NCBI GenBank assembly: GCA_031556375.1
Contig: JAVBTA010000044.1
Span: 1-64,000 of the forward strand
Origin: BNXB01 sp031556375
GTDB lineage: Bacteria; Bacteroidota; Bacteroidia; Bacteroidales; Azobacteroidaceae
Length of the DNA: 64,000 bases
Reading direction: 5' to 3'
In this document: piece by piece, positions 6,722 through 14,800 of the stretch
How the letters are laid out: every line of letters starts with the position of its first letter
Numbering within the stretch: position 1 is the stretch's first letter
Made by a program: the position numbers and the translations under genes
Notes under the pieces: generated by a model
The model's database searches: none
Seen by the model: the letters and a program-made list of their open reading frames with translations, nothing else
Told to the model about the DNA's origin: nothing

Positions 6722-7507
6722 ATGAAAAATCTGTCACTAATCCTGTTGGCCATCATTTGTTCCGTTGGTTGTCAAAACACAAAAAAAGGAGAAACTGCAC
6801 AAGAAGAGAACTGGATCCAGTTGTTTAACGGGAAAGATCTTGACGGATGGACTGTTAAGATACGGGGTTATGAAGTGGGAAACAATTTCGGCAATACTTT
6901 CCGTGTCGAAGATGGGGTATTGAAAGTCAACTACGATGCCTATAACGACACTTTCAACAATCGTTTCGGACACATTTACACAGACAAAGAATATTCACAT
7001 TACAAATTAAGAATCGAATATCGTTTTGTAGGCGAACAACTTTCCGACGGCCCGGGATGGGCCTACCGGAATAGCGGAGCGATGTTACACGCTCAAGCTC
7101 CGGAAACCCTTCATTTAGACCAGGATTTTCCTGCATCTATTGAAGCTCAATTCCTTGGGGGAAACGGCACAGACGAACGTCCCACCGGGAATGTATGTAC
7201 ACCTGGAACCGATATTTATATCGGAGGAGTACCTTACGGGCAACACTGCGCCAGTTCTACCTCAAAAACCTATCATGGCGAGCAGTGGGTTACTATCGAA
7301 ATGATAATATTAGGAGACAGCATCGGACACCATATTGTCAATGGAGATACTGTTATGACCTACACAAAAATGACTGTAAACGGCAAAGGTTTAAATCCAG
7401 AAGCAAATGTAATTCCCGGGCCTTTAAAATCCGGCCGGATAGCTCTACAATCCGAAAGCCACCCGGTAGAATTCAGAAAAGTTGAGTTATTGGACTTGTC
7501 AAAGTGA
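6722..7507 (+). CDS. DUF1080 (3-keto-disaccharide hydrolase-like) lipoprotein
   Basis: A 261-residue lipoprotein: signal peptide with lipobox ending at Cys17 (CSVGCQ). The mature protein is one DUF1080 concanavalin-like domain: WIQLFNGKDLDGWTVK, FRVEDGVLKV, FGHIYTDKEYSHYKLRIEYRF, SGAMLHAQAPE, a metal/ligand-type loop around IEAQFLGG, WVTIEMIILGDSIGHHIVNGDTV, and a closing GRIALQSESHPVEFRKVELLDL. Several DUF1080 members have been shown to act on 3-keto-glycosides or to bind glycans; the activity here is inferred from family only. Monocistronic, facing mscL tail-to-tail. Confidence 0.9.
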   Translation: MKNLSLILLAIICSVGCQNTKKGETAQEENWIQLFNGKDLDGWTVKIRGYEVGNNFGNTFRVEDGVLKVNYDAYNDTFNNRFGHIYTDKEYSHYKLRIEYRFVGEQLSDGPGWAYRNSGAMLHAQAPETLHLDQDFPASIEAQFLGGNGTDERPTGNVCTPGTDIYIGGVPYGQHCASSTSKTYHGEQWVTIEMIILGDSIGHHIVNGDTVMTYTKMTVNGKGLNPEANVIPGPLKSGRIALQSESHPVEFRKVELLDLSK

Positions 7508-7553
7508 AGAATTGAGAATGAATTTTTCGTGCGTAAGTCTCATTCTTAATTCT
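7508..7553. terminator. Bidirectional terminator between DUF1080 gene and mscL
   Basis: A 14-bp stem with one G-U pair (7508-7521 with 7540-7553, arm AGAATTGAGAATGA) starts at the DUF1080 stop codon and overlaps the last codons of the convergent mscL. T-rich sequence follows on the plus side. Confidence 0.55.
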
Positions 7554-7965
7554 TATTTTTAAGCAAATCCCTGATCTCTGTCAGTAACTCTTCCTCTTTG
7601 CTTGGAGCCGGAGGTACAGCAGGAGCAGCTTCTTCTTTTTTGCGCATAGTATTAATCGCTTTTACAAACAAGAAGATCGCAAATGCAACAATAATAAAAT
7701 CAAATATTGTTTGCAAGAAACTCCCATAATTTAAAGTAACCGCAGGTATTTCTGTACCGGCGGCATCAATAGCGGCCTGTTTCAATGTCAGTTTCAGATC
7801 CGAAAAATTAACTCCCCCAACCAAAAGACCGACTGGAGGCATAATTACATCTGCAACAACAGAGCTAACAATTTTACCAAAAGCGCCACCCATTACAACA
7901 CCCACTGCCATGTCCAGGACATTGCCACGCATCGCAAATTCTTTAAATTCTTTAATCATTCCCAT
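7546..7965 (-). CDS. mscL: Large-conductance mechanosensitive channel MscL
   Basis: A 139-residue inner-membrane channel that opens under hypo-osmotic tension. MscL signature at the N terminus: KEFKEFAMRGNVLDMAVGVVMGGAFGKIVSSVVADVIMPPVGLL (amphipathic helix S1 plus pore-lining TM1), then a periplasmic loop (VNFSDLKLTLKQAA...VTLNYGSFLQTIFDFIIVAFAIFLFVK, TM2) and a C-terminal charged helix with PAVPPAPSKEEELLTEIRDLLKNK. Length and domain order are normal. Monocistronic. Confidence 0.97.
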   Translation of the reverse strand: MGMIKEFKEFAMRGNVLDMAVGVVMGGAFGKIVSSVVADVIMPPVGLLVGGVNFSDLKLTLKQAAIDAAGTEIPAVTLNYGSFLQTIFDFIIVAFAIFLFVKAINTMRKKEEAAPAVPPAPSKEEELLTEIRDLLKNKN

Positions 7966-8053
7966 AAATATTCTTAATTTTTAATTGACAAAGATACTAG
8001 TTTTCAAGCTGAAACGTTATATATAAATAAATGTTTTTAGAACAAGCTTTTTC

Positions 8054-8140
8054 ATGAAACGTATTACTTATATTATTGTATTGCTTTGTCTTGCTGTTTT
8101 AGCAACAGCTTGTGCCACAGCAAGTCCTTGCGGTTGTTAA
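8054..8140 (+). CDS. 28-residue lipoprotein-like small ORF
   Basis: A short frame encoding MKRITYIIVLLCLAVLATAC followed by ATASPCGC. It has a basic start, a hydrophobic core and a lipobox-like LATAC with the candidate lipidated Cys20, leaving only an eight-residue mature part that ends CGC. It sits alone in a gap of about 300 bp between mscL (divergent) and gapA. I recognise no family. The composition (K-R start, ideal h-region) is better than expected by chance, but conservation is needed to call it a gene. Confidence 0.45.
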   Translation: MKRITYIIVLLCLAVLATACATASPCGC

Positions 8141-8177
8141 TTTAGGGCAAAAATTATACCGAATAATTATGTATTAA

Positions 8178-8198
8178 GGAAAATTTTCCGTAATTTTG
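8178..8198 (+). promoter_or_regulatory. gapA promoter region with GGAAAATTTTCC palindrome
   Basis: A perfect 12-bp palindrome GGAAAATTTTCC (8178-8189) abuts the -7 box TAATTTTG (8191-8198), 72 bp before the gapA ATG. No clear TTTG -33 box. The palindrome occupies a position where a regulator or AT-rich bending element could act. Confidence 0.45.
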
Positions 8199-8269
8199 CA
8201 CCGCAAAAAGATTGGAATTTATCTCCCAAGCTGACAAATTATTTTCTAACAATAAAAATTTACACAAAA

Positions 8270-9274
8270 ATGATCAAAGTAGGTATTAACGGCTTTGGCC
8301 GTATCGGACGTTTGGTTTTCCGCGCAGCTCAAACAAGAAATGACATTCAAATCGTTGGTATCAACGACCTTATCGACGTTGAATATATGGCTTATATGTT
8401 GCGTTATGATACAGTTCACGGAAGATTTAACGGAACAGCAGAAGTAAAAGACGGTAAATTGGTTGTTAACGGTAAAGAAATCCGCGTTACAGCTGAAAGA
8501 AATCCTGCTGACTTGAAATGGGATGCAATCGGAGCTGAATATGTAGTTGAATCTACAGGTTTGTTCCTTGACAAAACATCTGCTAAAGGTCACATTGATG
8601 CTGGTGCTAAATATGTTGTAATGACAGGTCCTTCTAAAGACGATACCAGAATGTTCGTTTGTGGTGTAAACGAAAAAACATATGTAAAAGGCGAGCAATT
8701 CGTTTCTAACGCTTCTTGTACAACTAACTGTCTGGCTCCTATCGCTAAAATATTGAATGACAAATTCGGTATCGTTGAAGCTTTGATGACTACAGTTCAC
8801 GCTACAACTAACACTCAAAAAACAGTAGACGCTCCTTCCGCAAAAGACTGGAGAGGTGGACGCGCTGCTGCCGGAAACATCATTCCTTCTTCTACAGGTG
8901 CTGCTAAAGCCGTAGGTAAAGTTATTCCTGAATTGAACGGAAAACTTACAGGTATGGCATTCCGCGTTCCTACTTTGGACGTTTCTGTTGTTGACTTGAC
9001 TGCTCGTTTGGCAAAAGAAACTTCTTACGAAGAAATCTGCAAAACAATGAAAGCAGCATCAGAAGGTGAATTAAAAGGTATTTTAGGTTACACTGAAGAC
9101 GAAGTTGTATCAAGCGATTTTATCGGTGATGCCCGCACATCTATCTTCGATGCTAAAGCCGGTATTCAATTGAGCCCGAACTTCGTAAAAGTAGTTAGCT
9201 GGTACGATAACGAGTGGGGATATTCAAACAAAGTATTGGATCTTTTAGCCCATATGGTTAAAGTAAACGGATAA
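8270..9274 (+). CDS. gapA: Type I glyceraldehyde-3-phosphate dehydrogenase
   Basis: A 334-residue cytoplasmic glycolytic enzyme that oxidises glyceraldehyde 3-phosphate to 1,3-bisphosphoglycerate. Rossmann NAD-binding motif INGFGRIGR (residues 6-14), catalytic Cys150 in SNASCTTNCLAPIAK, and the conserved WYDNEWGYSNKVLDL near the C terminus. Full length with no anomalies. Codon use is strongly biased (repeated GCT, GTT, AAA, GAA), as expected for a highly expressed gene. Monocistronic, with its own promoter and a strong terminator. Confidence 0.98.
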   Translation: MIKVGINGFGRIGRLVFRAAQTRNDIQIVGINDLIDVEYMAYMLRYDTVHGRFNGTAEVKDGKLVVNGKEIRVTAERNPADLKWDAIGAEYVVESTGLFLDKTSAKGHIDAGAKYVVMTGPSKDDTRMFVCGVNEKTYVKGEQFVSNASCTTNCLAPIAKILNDKFGIVEALMTTVHATTNTQKTVDAPSAKDWRGGRAAAGNIIPSSTGAAKAVGKVIPELNGKLTGMAFRVPTLDVSVVDLTARLAKETSYEEICKTMKAASEGELKGILGYTEDEVVSSDFIGDARTSIFDAKAGIQLSPNFVKVVSWYDNEWGYSNKVLDLLAHMVKVNG

Positions 9275-9286
9275 TCTTAAAGATAT

Positions 9287-9324
9287 ATTATAAAAAAAGC
9301 GGCTTCTGCCGCTTTTTTTATAAT
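9287..9324 (+). terminator. gapA terminator
   Basis: A perfect 17-bp stem (9287-9303 with 9308-9324), GC-rich core AAGCGGC/GCCGCTT and a TTCT loop, with the U-run inside the descending arm. Textbook intrinsic terminator 12 bp after the gapA stop. Confidence 0.92.
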
Positions 9325-9494
9325 ATAATATCTTCCAGAACAGATAAATTTTGAGATAACACCTTATTTAGAATACCTGTAGCTTTAGGAGCACCTTTCT
9401 TTCCTATTATATTTCCCTAAAGAATATCCAGAAAAAAAAAGACTAAATCAGTTAAGCTTTATTCCAAAATGAAGCAACTTAAATAAATTTTCTC

Positions 9495-9502
9495 TACATT
9501 TG
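9495..9502 (+). promoter_or_regulatory. -7 box of the sigma/anti-sigma operon
   Basis: TACATTTG matches TAnnTTTG, 20 bp before the TTG start of the sigma gene. The preceding 150 bp (9325-9490) hold no gene and no other element that I can see. Confidence 0.45.
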
Positions 9503-9521
9503 TGGTTTTGATACCCTTGGT

Positions 9522-10070
9522 TTGAGTCAAAATTCTGACATATTGTTATTAGAAAACCTGGTTTCCGGCGATCATAAAGCATTTGAAGCCCTTTTTATGA
9601 AATATTTTCCAAAAGTGAAATATTTCATCACTCATTTAATCAAATCTGAAGCCATCGCAGAAGAACTCTCTCAAGACATATTCGTTAAAATATGGTCTCA
9701 TAAAGAAAAATTCAATAAAGTATCCAATTTCAACTCTTACATATACCGGATGGCAAAAAATGCTGTCATCAATCATTTTGAACATCAATATATTGAAGAA
9801 AATTATGTTCAGAATTATATTTTACCTGGAGAAACCGGAATCGAAGAGGAATATTATGCTAAAGAATTAGAGTTATTGATTCAGCTGAGTATAAATAATA
9901 TGCCTCCTCAGCGGAAAAAGATTTATCAGATGAGTCGAATAGAAGGTTTAAAGAACGAAGAAATTGCTCAAAAACTAAACTTATCTAAAAAAACGATAGA
10001 AAACCACTTGAATCTGGCCCTCAAAGAAATAAAAAAGACCATTCTACTATCTTCTTTATTTTTCATATAA
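9522..10070 (+). CDS. ECF sigma-70 family RNA polymerase sigma factor of the mucin-type PUL
   Basis: A 182-residue ECF sigma factor. Sigma region 2 about residues 20-85: FEALFMKYFPKVKYFITHLIKSEAIAEELSQDIFVKIWSHKEKF and SYIYRMAKNAVINHF. Region 4 about 120-172: LSINNMPPQRKKIYQMSRIEGLKNEEIAQKLNLSKKTIENHL, the -35-recognition helix-turn-helix. No in-frame ATG precedes the domain; the frame opens at 9483 and the only sensible start is TTG at 9522. The FecR-type anti-sigma gene follows at once, and SusC carries an STN domain. This is the classical trans-envelope switch in which glycan binding at SusC releases the sigma factor to activate susC/D and the enzymes. Confidence 0.93.
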   Translation: MSQNSDILLLENLVSGDHKAFEALFMKYFPKVKYFITHLIKSEAIAEELSQDIFVKIWSHKEKFNKVSNFNSYIYRMAKNAVINHFEHQYIEENYVQNYILPGETGIEEEYYAKELELLIQLSINNMPPQRKKIYQMSRIEGLKNEEIAQKLNLSKKTIENHLNLALKEIKKTILLSSLFFI

Positions 10071-10112
10071 ACATTGGGTGTAAACCCTTTCTTAGTTGTC
10101 CTATATAATAGG

Positions 10113-11126
10113 ATGCAAAAAAAATATCAAATACTATCTTCTTTTTTCCACAATTCATTTCCTGAAGACATCAGGAAAAAGGTTGAATTATGGTTATTGA
10201 ATCCACATTCTCTTTTGGAGAAAGAAAAAGCGCTCCGAATGATCTGGGATGAGATAGAACTCGAACCGGACAACTCAACTAAGGAGTCTTTTATAAAAAC
10301 ACAAAATAAAATCAATTCTCAAACAAATAATTCCTCTACAAGAAAGATCCCTTATTTTTTATGGATTGCGAAAATAGCTGTCATAATGCTACTTATCTTA
10401 CTTCCTGCAGGAGGAGTTTACGTCTACTTCCAGCATCAGGAAGAACCACAACAAGTAGAATGGGTCGAATGTTTCGCCCCTGACGGAAAGATCTTTAACA
10501 TTACGTTACCCGATAGTTCTATTGCAATTTTAAATGCCGGTAGTGTCTTAATATATCCGAAAGAATTTAATAAAAAAACCCGAAATATTTATTTAAATGG
10601 TCAAGCAGAATTTAAAGTAAAGAAAAATAAAGCCCAACCATTCATTGTAAATATAAATTACCTGGACGTAGAAGCAATAGGCACCGAATTCGATATTAAT
10701 TCTTATTCATCCGGAGAAACAACATATGCAACACTTAATTCCGGGAAAATTAAAGTGACCTTTAAAAATTTGGGAGATAGAGACTCTCTTACAAGCAAAA
10801 ATTTTGTATTCTTAAATCCGGGCGAACAATTAGCATACAATCGCGAATCCGGAAAAATAAATATAAAAACTGTTAACTTAAATTATTCTTCAGCATGGAA
10901 GAGTGGTCATTTAGTATTCCAGCATGCATCTATGAGTGAAATTGCGACATCGCTAGAAAGAAGGTTTGGAGTAACTGTTTATTGTGATTTTTCAAAATAT
11001 GATACGGAATTTATTACTGTAAAATTCATTCATGGAGAATCATTAGAGGAAAGCCTACATATATTAGAATTAATCGTGACAAATTTCAAATATCGAATTG
11101 AAGGAAAAAAAATATTCATTTATTAA
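10113..11126 (+). CDS. FecR-family anti-sigma factor
   Basis: A 337-residue inner-membrane protein. N-terminal cytoplasmic segment (about residues 1-80) expected to hold the sigma factor, one TM helix IPYFLWIAKIAVIMLLILLP (about 85-105), periplasmic FecR domain (FAPDGKIFNITLPDSSIAILNAGSVLIYP, IYLNGQAEFKVKKN, FIVNINYLDVEAIGTEFDINSY) and a C-terminal DUF4974 module (GHLVFQHASMSEIATSLERRFGVTVYC ... ESLEESLHILELIVTNFKYRIEGKKIFI) that contacts the STN domain of the partner SusC. The frame reaches back to a TTG at 10074; the ATG at 10113 is the likely start. Confidence 0.93.
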   Translation: MQKKYQILSSFFHNSFPEDIRKKVELWLLNPHSLLEKEKALRMIWDEIELEPDNSTKESFIKTQNKINSQTNNSSTRKIPYFLWIAKIAVIMLLILLPAGGVYVYFQHQEEPQQVEWVECFAPDGKIFNITLPDSSIAILNAGSVLIYPKEFNKKTRNIYLNGQAEFKVKKNKAQPFIVNINYLDVEAIGTEFDINSYSSGETTYATLNSGKIKVTFKNLGDRDSLTSKNFVFLNPGEQLAYNRESGKINIKTVNLNYSSAWKSGHLVFQHASMSEIATSLERRFGVTVYCDFSKYDTEFITVKFIHGESLEESLHILELIVTNFKYRIEGKKIFIY

Positions 11127-11147
11127 AATAACTATTATGAAAAAAAG

Positions 11148-11183
11148 GACCGGGAAGAAAAGCTTCACCCATACTCCCCGGTC
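11148..11183 (+). promoter_or_regulatory. Hairpin in the susC leader
   Basis: GACCGGG (11148-11154) pairs with CCCGGTC (11177-11183) around a 22-nt loop that contains a minor GAAG/CTTC stem. It sits between the anti-sigma stop (11126) and the susC ATG (11252). It is not followed by a U-run, so it may be a processing or attenuation structure rather than a terminator. A 42-codon frame (11137-11265) crosses it and overlaps the susC start, possibly fortuitous. Confidence 0.35.
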
Positions 11184-11251
11184 TGAAACCGAAGAACACC
11201 CTCAACGTGAATTGGAAACAAGTATTCAACGAAAAAATTATTTACAAAATT

Positions 11252-14200
11252 ATGAAATTACTTAGATCTACCTGTTACAATCGTAACAAAATTTCTTTGT
11301 TGACAACATTTTTGAGCTTTTTGCTAATTTCGATCTTCCCTGCAAATATCTTTGCTCAAAACAAAAATGTGACGATTTCTCAGAAAAACATAAGCATCTT
11401 ATCTGTTTTTGAAGAAATTGAAAAACAAACCGATTATACTATTGCTTACAATGAATCAAAATTAAATGTGAACCAAAAGATCTCTGTTGATCTTAAAAAT
11501 GCCACACTACAGGAGGCTCTCTCTCAAACACTAAAAGGTTTGGGTTTGAGTTTTACCATTCAAGGAAAACAAATTGTAATTACACCTGAAAAAGCAACAA
11601 ATGACGGAATTAAGGTTACCGGTACCGTTTCTGATAAAGTCGGAGACAAAATTGTCGGAGCCGTTGTCAGAATAAAAGGAGAAAGTGGTGTAAAAACTGT
11701 AACTAATATAGATGGACAATTTTCATTAATTGTACCTAATGAAAATACGGTGCTGGAAATTTCTTATCTTGGTTACAATACCCGGGAAATACTAGTAGGA
11801 AATACGCCTAATTTGATTTTGAGTATGGATGAAAACACAACTACTCTTGATGAAATCGTTGTTGTAGGTTACGGATCACAGAAAAAAGTCAATCTGACAG
11901 GAGCTGTATCAACCGTAAAAATGGACGATGTATTAGGAAGCCGTCCGGTAGGATCTTCTGCCAAAGCTTTAGAAGGAGCAATCCCCGGATTACAAATCAG
12001 TCGTGCTAGTGGAAAACCGGGAGCTGTCGATTTTATCAACCTTCGTGGAGTTACTAGTATTAATGATCCCACATCAGGGCCTTTAGTACTGATTGACCAC
12101 GTTCCTATGGACTTGAGCATGGTGGATCCAAACGACATTGAAAGCGTATCTGTACTGAAAGATGCTGCCGCTTCTGCGATCTATGGTGCGAGAGCCGCAT
12201 TCGGTATTATTCTGGTAACTACGAAGAAAGCAAAAAAAGACACCCCTATCCGTGTAAATTATTCCAACAATTTTGCATTTTCCAATCCGGCAACTTTACC
12301 CAATAAAATTGATCCTTATTCCACCGTAAAAGTCTACCAGGATCTGGGAATTGAGTCGTATTATGGAGGGCAAACCATATCTAAATGGATGAATTACATG
12401 GACGAGTACTATAACCAGGGAAAATATCCGGAAGGTTATGTTGTTGGAGATGATATGATCCAATACAATTTGGCTGAAACCGATGCATACAAGGATATGA
12501 TGGCTTCTTCCGGCTTCCAACAGCAACACAATTTATCCTTAACCGGAGGCAGCTCAAAATCTACATATCGTATATCTTTTGGTATGATTGATGAAAATGG
12601 CATTCTATACAGCGACCGTGACGGTTTCCAACGTTATAACGCTTCTTCTTTTGTAAATTTAGATGCGACCAGCTGGTTGAGCGGACAAGTCGACATCCGT
12701 TATGCTGATGCAAAAACATTGACACCAAGAGGTAATGCAGAAGGAAGTGATTTATGGTATTATACCCGTTTCTGCCAACCGATGGCTCCTCTGGGAGATG
12801 GGATTGATAAAGCCAGTGGTGAAACTTATCCATACACCAGCGCCAGACATATGATCATGTTGGAAGATCCGAAAACCAACAGGAATAATAACATCCGTTT
12901 AATCGGACGCGCTATCATCAAACCATTCAAGGGAATGGAGGTCACAGGTGAATTCAGCCACATGAGAGATTGGTGGTCTGAATCGACTTCCAGAAAAGAT
13001 TACTACACGTTGAATCCTGTATCAAATGTCCGTCTGTCCAGCTTGAATGGAGGGAATACTTCATACTCAATGTCTCAATATTTTACTACAAACAATGCGA
13101 TTAACGTTTATGGTACTTATAATATACTGTTAAATCAAACTCATAATATTACAGGAATGGTTGGTTTCAACCAGGAAGCCTATTATTATGAGGCTCTATC
13201 CGGATCCCGATTGGATCTGTTGGTTCAGGATCTACCTTCTTTATCTATGGCAGGCGGCACTCAATCAACATCCGATAATTTTTCAGAATATGCAACCCGA
13301 GGAGTTTTTTATCGTTTCAACTATGACTATAAAGGTCGTTATTTATTCGAAGCAAACGGACGATATGACGGTTCATCCCGCTTCCCGAAAGAAAAACGAT
13401 TTGGTTTCTTTCCTTCTTTTTCTGCTGGTTGGCGGTTAAGTGAAGAAACATTTATATCTGATTTACATGAAAATATTTCCAATATTAAATTACGTGGTTC
13501 ATGGGGAGAAATAGGGAACCAGAACGTAGGACAAACAAATATAATTACAACAGATTATGGATATCTGCCAACGATGTCTCCAGGAAACGCATCCTGGATA
13601 TTACCCGGAGGAACCGATTGGGTAAAAACGATGGGTCAACCCGGGATTGTTTCTTCGAATTACACATGGGAAACGGTTGAAAGTATGGACTTTGGAATAG
13701 ATCTGGGATTCTTCAAGAATAAACTGTCAACAACATTTGACTGGTATCAGCGTGATACAAAAAATATGTTAGCTCCGGCAAAAGCCGGCCCTGCCGTACT
13801 AGGAGCCAATTACCCTAAAGAAAACACAGCAGCCCTGAGAACACAAGGCTGGGAATTAACAATACAATGGAAAAGTAATATCGGAAATGATATCCGTTAT
13901 AACATTGGATTAAACTTGTACGACTCAAAATCCGAAATCACAAAATACGATAACCCTTCAGGCATCCTTATCAACAACGGTTCACTCGTGCTGCGTGAAG
14001 GCATGAAATACGGAGAAATATGGGGATATACAACAGACAGGTTTTACACTCCGGACGATTTCGAAGCAGATGGAAAAACATTAAAAGCAGGTATTCCTTT
14101 CGTAAGAGGATATACCAAACCCAATCCAGGAGATGTAGTTTATAAAAATTTTGATGGAGAGGATAGTCAAAACCCTGGTAAATACATCATTGACACAGGC

Positions 14201-14797
14201 AATAACACCTTTGAAAATCCGGGAGATCTAAAGGTTATCGGTAACAACACAGCCCGCTATCAGTTTGGTGTTAATGGAGGCGTGTCCTGGAAACAGTTCG
14301 ATTTATCGTTCTTCTTTAACGGTGTTGGCAAAAGAGACTTGATTATGCCAAACTATACTGCTCCTAGCGGGACTTTTGTTGCCGGAGTTTTCGATTACCA
14401 GACAGATTATTGGAAAGAGGACAATCCGAATGCCTTCTGGCCGAGAATTTATGGTCAGGTTCCTTCCGGAATTATCAATAACTCAGGAGCTAACACCGCG
14501 ATCCAAACAAAGTATCTTCAGAATGGAGCATATATCCGCCTGAAAAATGTAACACTAGCCTATAATCTACCTAGAAATCTATGTGACAAAATTTTCGTAC
14601 AGTCGTTACGTTTCTTTGCTAGCGGGGAAAACCTCTATACATGGCATCATCTACCTCACGGACATTATCCGGACTCCTATGTAGCGCTTCCCGGTACTTT
14701 AAATATGGCTCAGGGAATCCAGGGTGATTCCGGTAGTGGAAGTTGGTCATACCCTTTAATGCGTCAACTTTCTTTTGGTCTAAATCTAACTTTCTAA
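11252..14797 (+). CDS. SusC/RagA-type TonB-dependent transporter with STN domain
   Basis: An outer-membrane glycan importer of 1181 residues from the ATG at 11252 (a GTG at 11207 would extend it, but the signal peptide begins at MKLLRSTCYNRNK). Order: signal peptide ending near NIFAQ; STN domain (VTISQKNISILSVFEEIEKQTDYTI ... GKQIVITPEK); carboxypeptidase-regulatory-like domain (VTGTVSDKVGDKIVGAVVRIKG); TonB box and plug (LDEIVVVGYGSQKKVNLTGAVSTV, RGVTSINDPTSGPLVLIDHVP, SVSVLKDAAASAIYGARAAFGIILVTTKK); then the barrel ending in SFGLNLTF. The STN domain links it to the upstream sigma/anti-sigma pair. SusD starts 3 bp later. Confidence 0.96.
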   Translation: MKLLRSTCYNRNKISLLTTFLSFLLISIFPANIFAQNKNVTISQKNISILSVFEEIEKQTDYTIAYNESKLNVNQKISVDLKNATLQEALSQTLKGLGLSFTIQGKQIVITPEKATNDGIKVTGTVSDKVGDKIVGAVVRIKGESGVKTVTNIDGQFSLIVPNENTVLEISYLGYNTREILVGNTPNLILSMDENTTTLDEIVVVGYGSQKKVNLTGAVSTVKMDDVLGSRPVGSSAKALEGAIPGLQISRASGKPGAVDFINLRGVTSINDPTSGPLVLIDHVPMDLSMVDPNDIESVSVLKDAAASAIYGARAAFGIILVTTKKAKKDTPIRVNYSNNFAFSNPATLPNKIDPYSTVKVYQDLGIESYYGGQTISKWMNYMDEYYNQGKYPEGYVVGDDMIQYNLAETDAYKDMMASSGFQQQHNLSLTGGSSKSTYRISFGMIDENGILYSDRDGFQRYNASSFVNLDATSWLSGQVDIRYADAKTLTPRGNAEGSDLWYYTRFCQPMAPLGDGIDKASGETYPYTSARHMIMLEDPKTNRNNNIRLIGRAIIKPFKGMEVTGEFSHMRDWWSESTSRKDYYTLNPVSNVRLSSLNGGNTSYSMSQYFTTNNAINVYGTYNILLNQTHNITGMVGFNQEAYYYEALSGSRLDLLVQDLPSLSMAGGTQSTSDNFSEYATRGVFYRFNYDYKGRYLFEANGRYDGSSRFPKEKRFGFFPSFSAGWRLSEETFISDLHENISNIKLRGSWGEIGNQNVGQTNIITTDYGYLPTMSPGNASWILPGGTDWVKTMGQPGIVSSNYTWETVESMDFGIDLGFFKNKLSTTFDWYQRDTKNMLAPAKAGPAVLGANYPKENTAALRTQGWELTIQWKSNIGNDIRYNIGLNLYDSKSEITKYDNPSGILINNGSLVLREGMKYGEIWGYTTDRFYTPDDFEADGKTLKAGIPFVRGYTKPNPGDVVYKNFDGEDSQNPGKYIIDTGNNTFENPGDLKVIGNNTARYQFGVNGGVSWKQFDLSFFFNGVGKRDLIMPNYTAPSGTFVAGVFDYQTDYWKEDNPNAFWPRIYGQVPSGIINNSGANTAIQTKYLQNGAYIRLKNVTLAYNLPRNLCDKIFVQSLRFFASGENLYTWHHLPHGHYPDSYVALPGTLNMAQGIQGDSGSGSWSYPLMRQLSFGLNLTF

Positions 14798-14800
14798 ATC

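Noticed and set aside
8246..8818. Long antisense frame across gapA (190 codons)
   Set aside because: It is the mirror of a highly biased housekeeping gene; the translation is serine/cysteine/phenylalanine-rich with no domain.
11207..11251. GTG start at 11207 for the PUL susC
   Set aside because: It would put 15 residues in front of a normal signal peptide; the ATG at 11252 is preferred.
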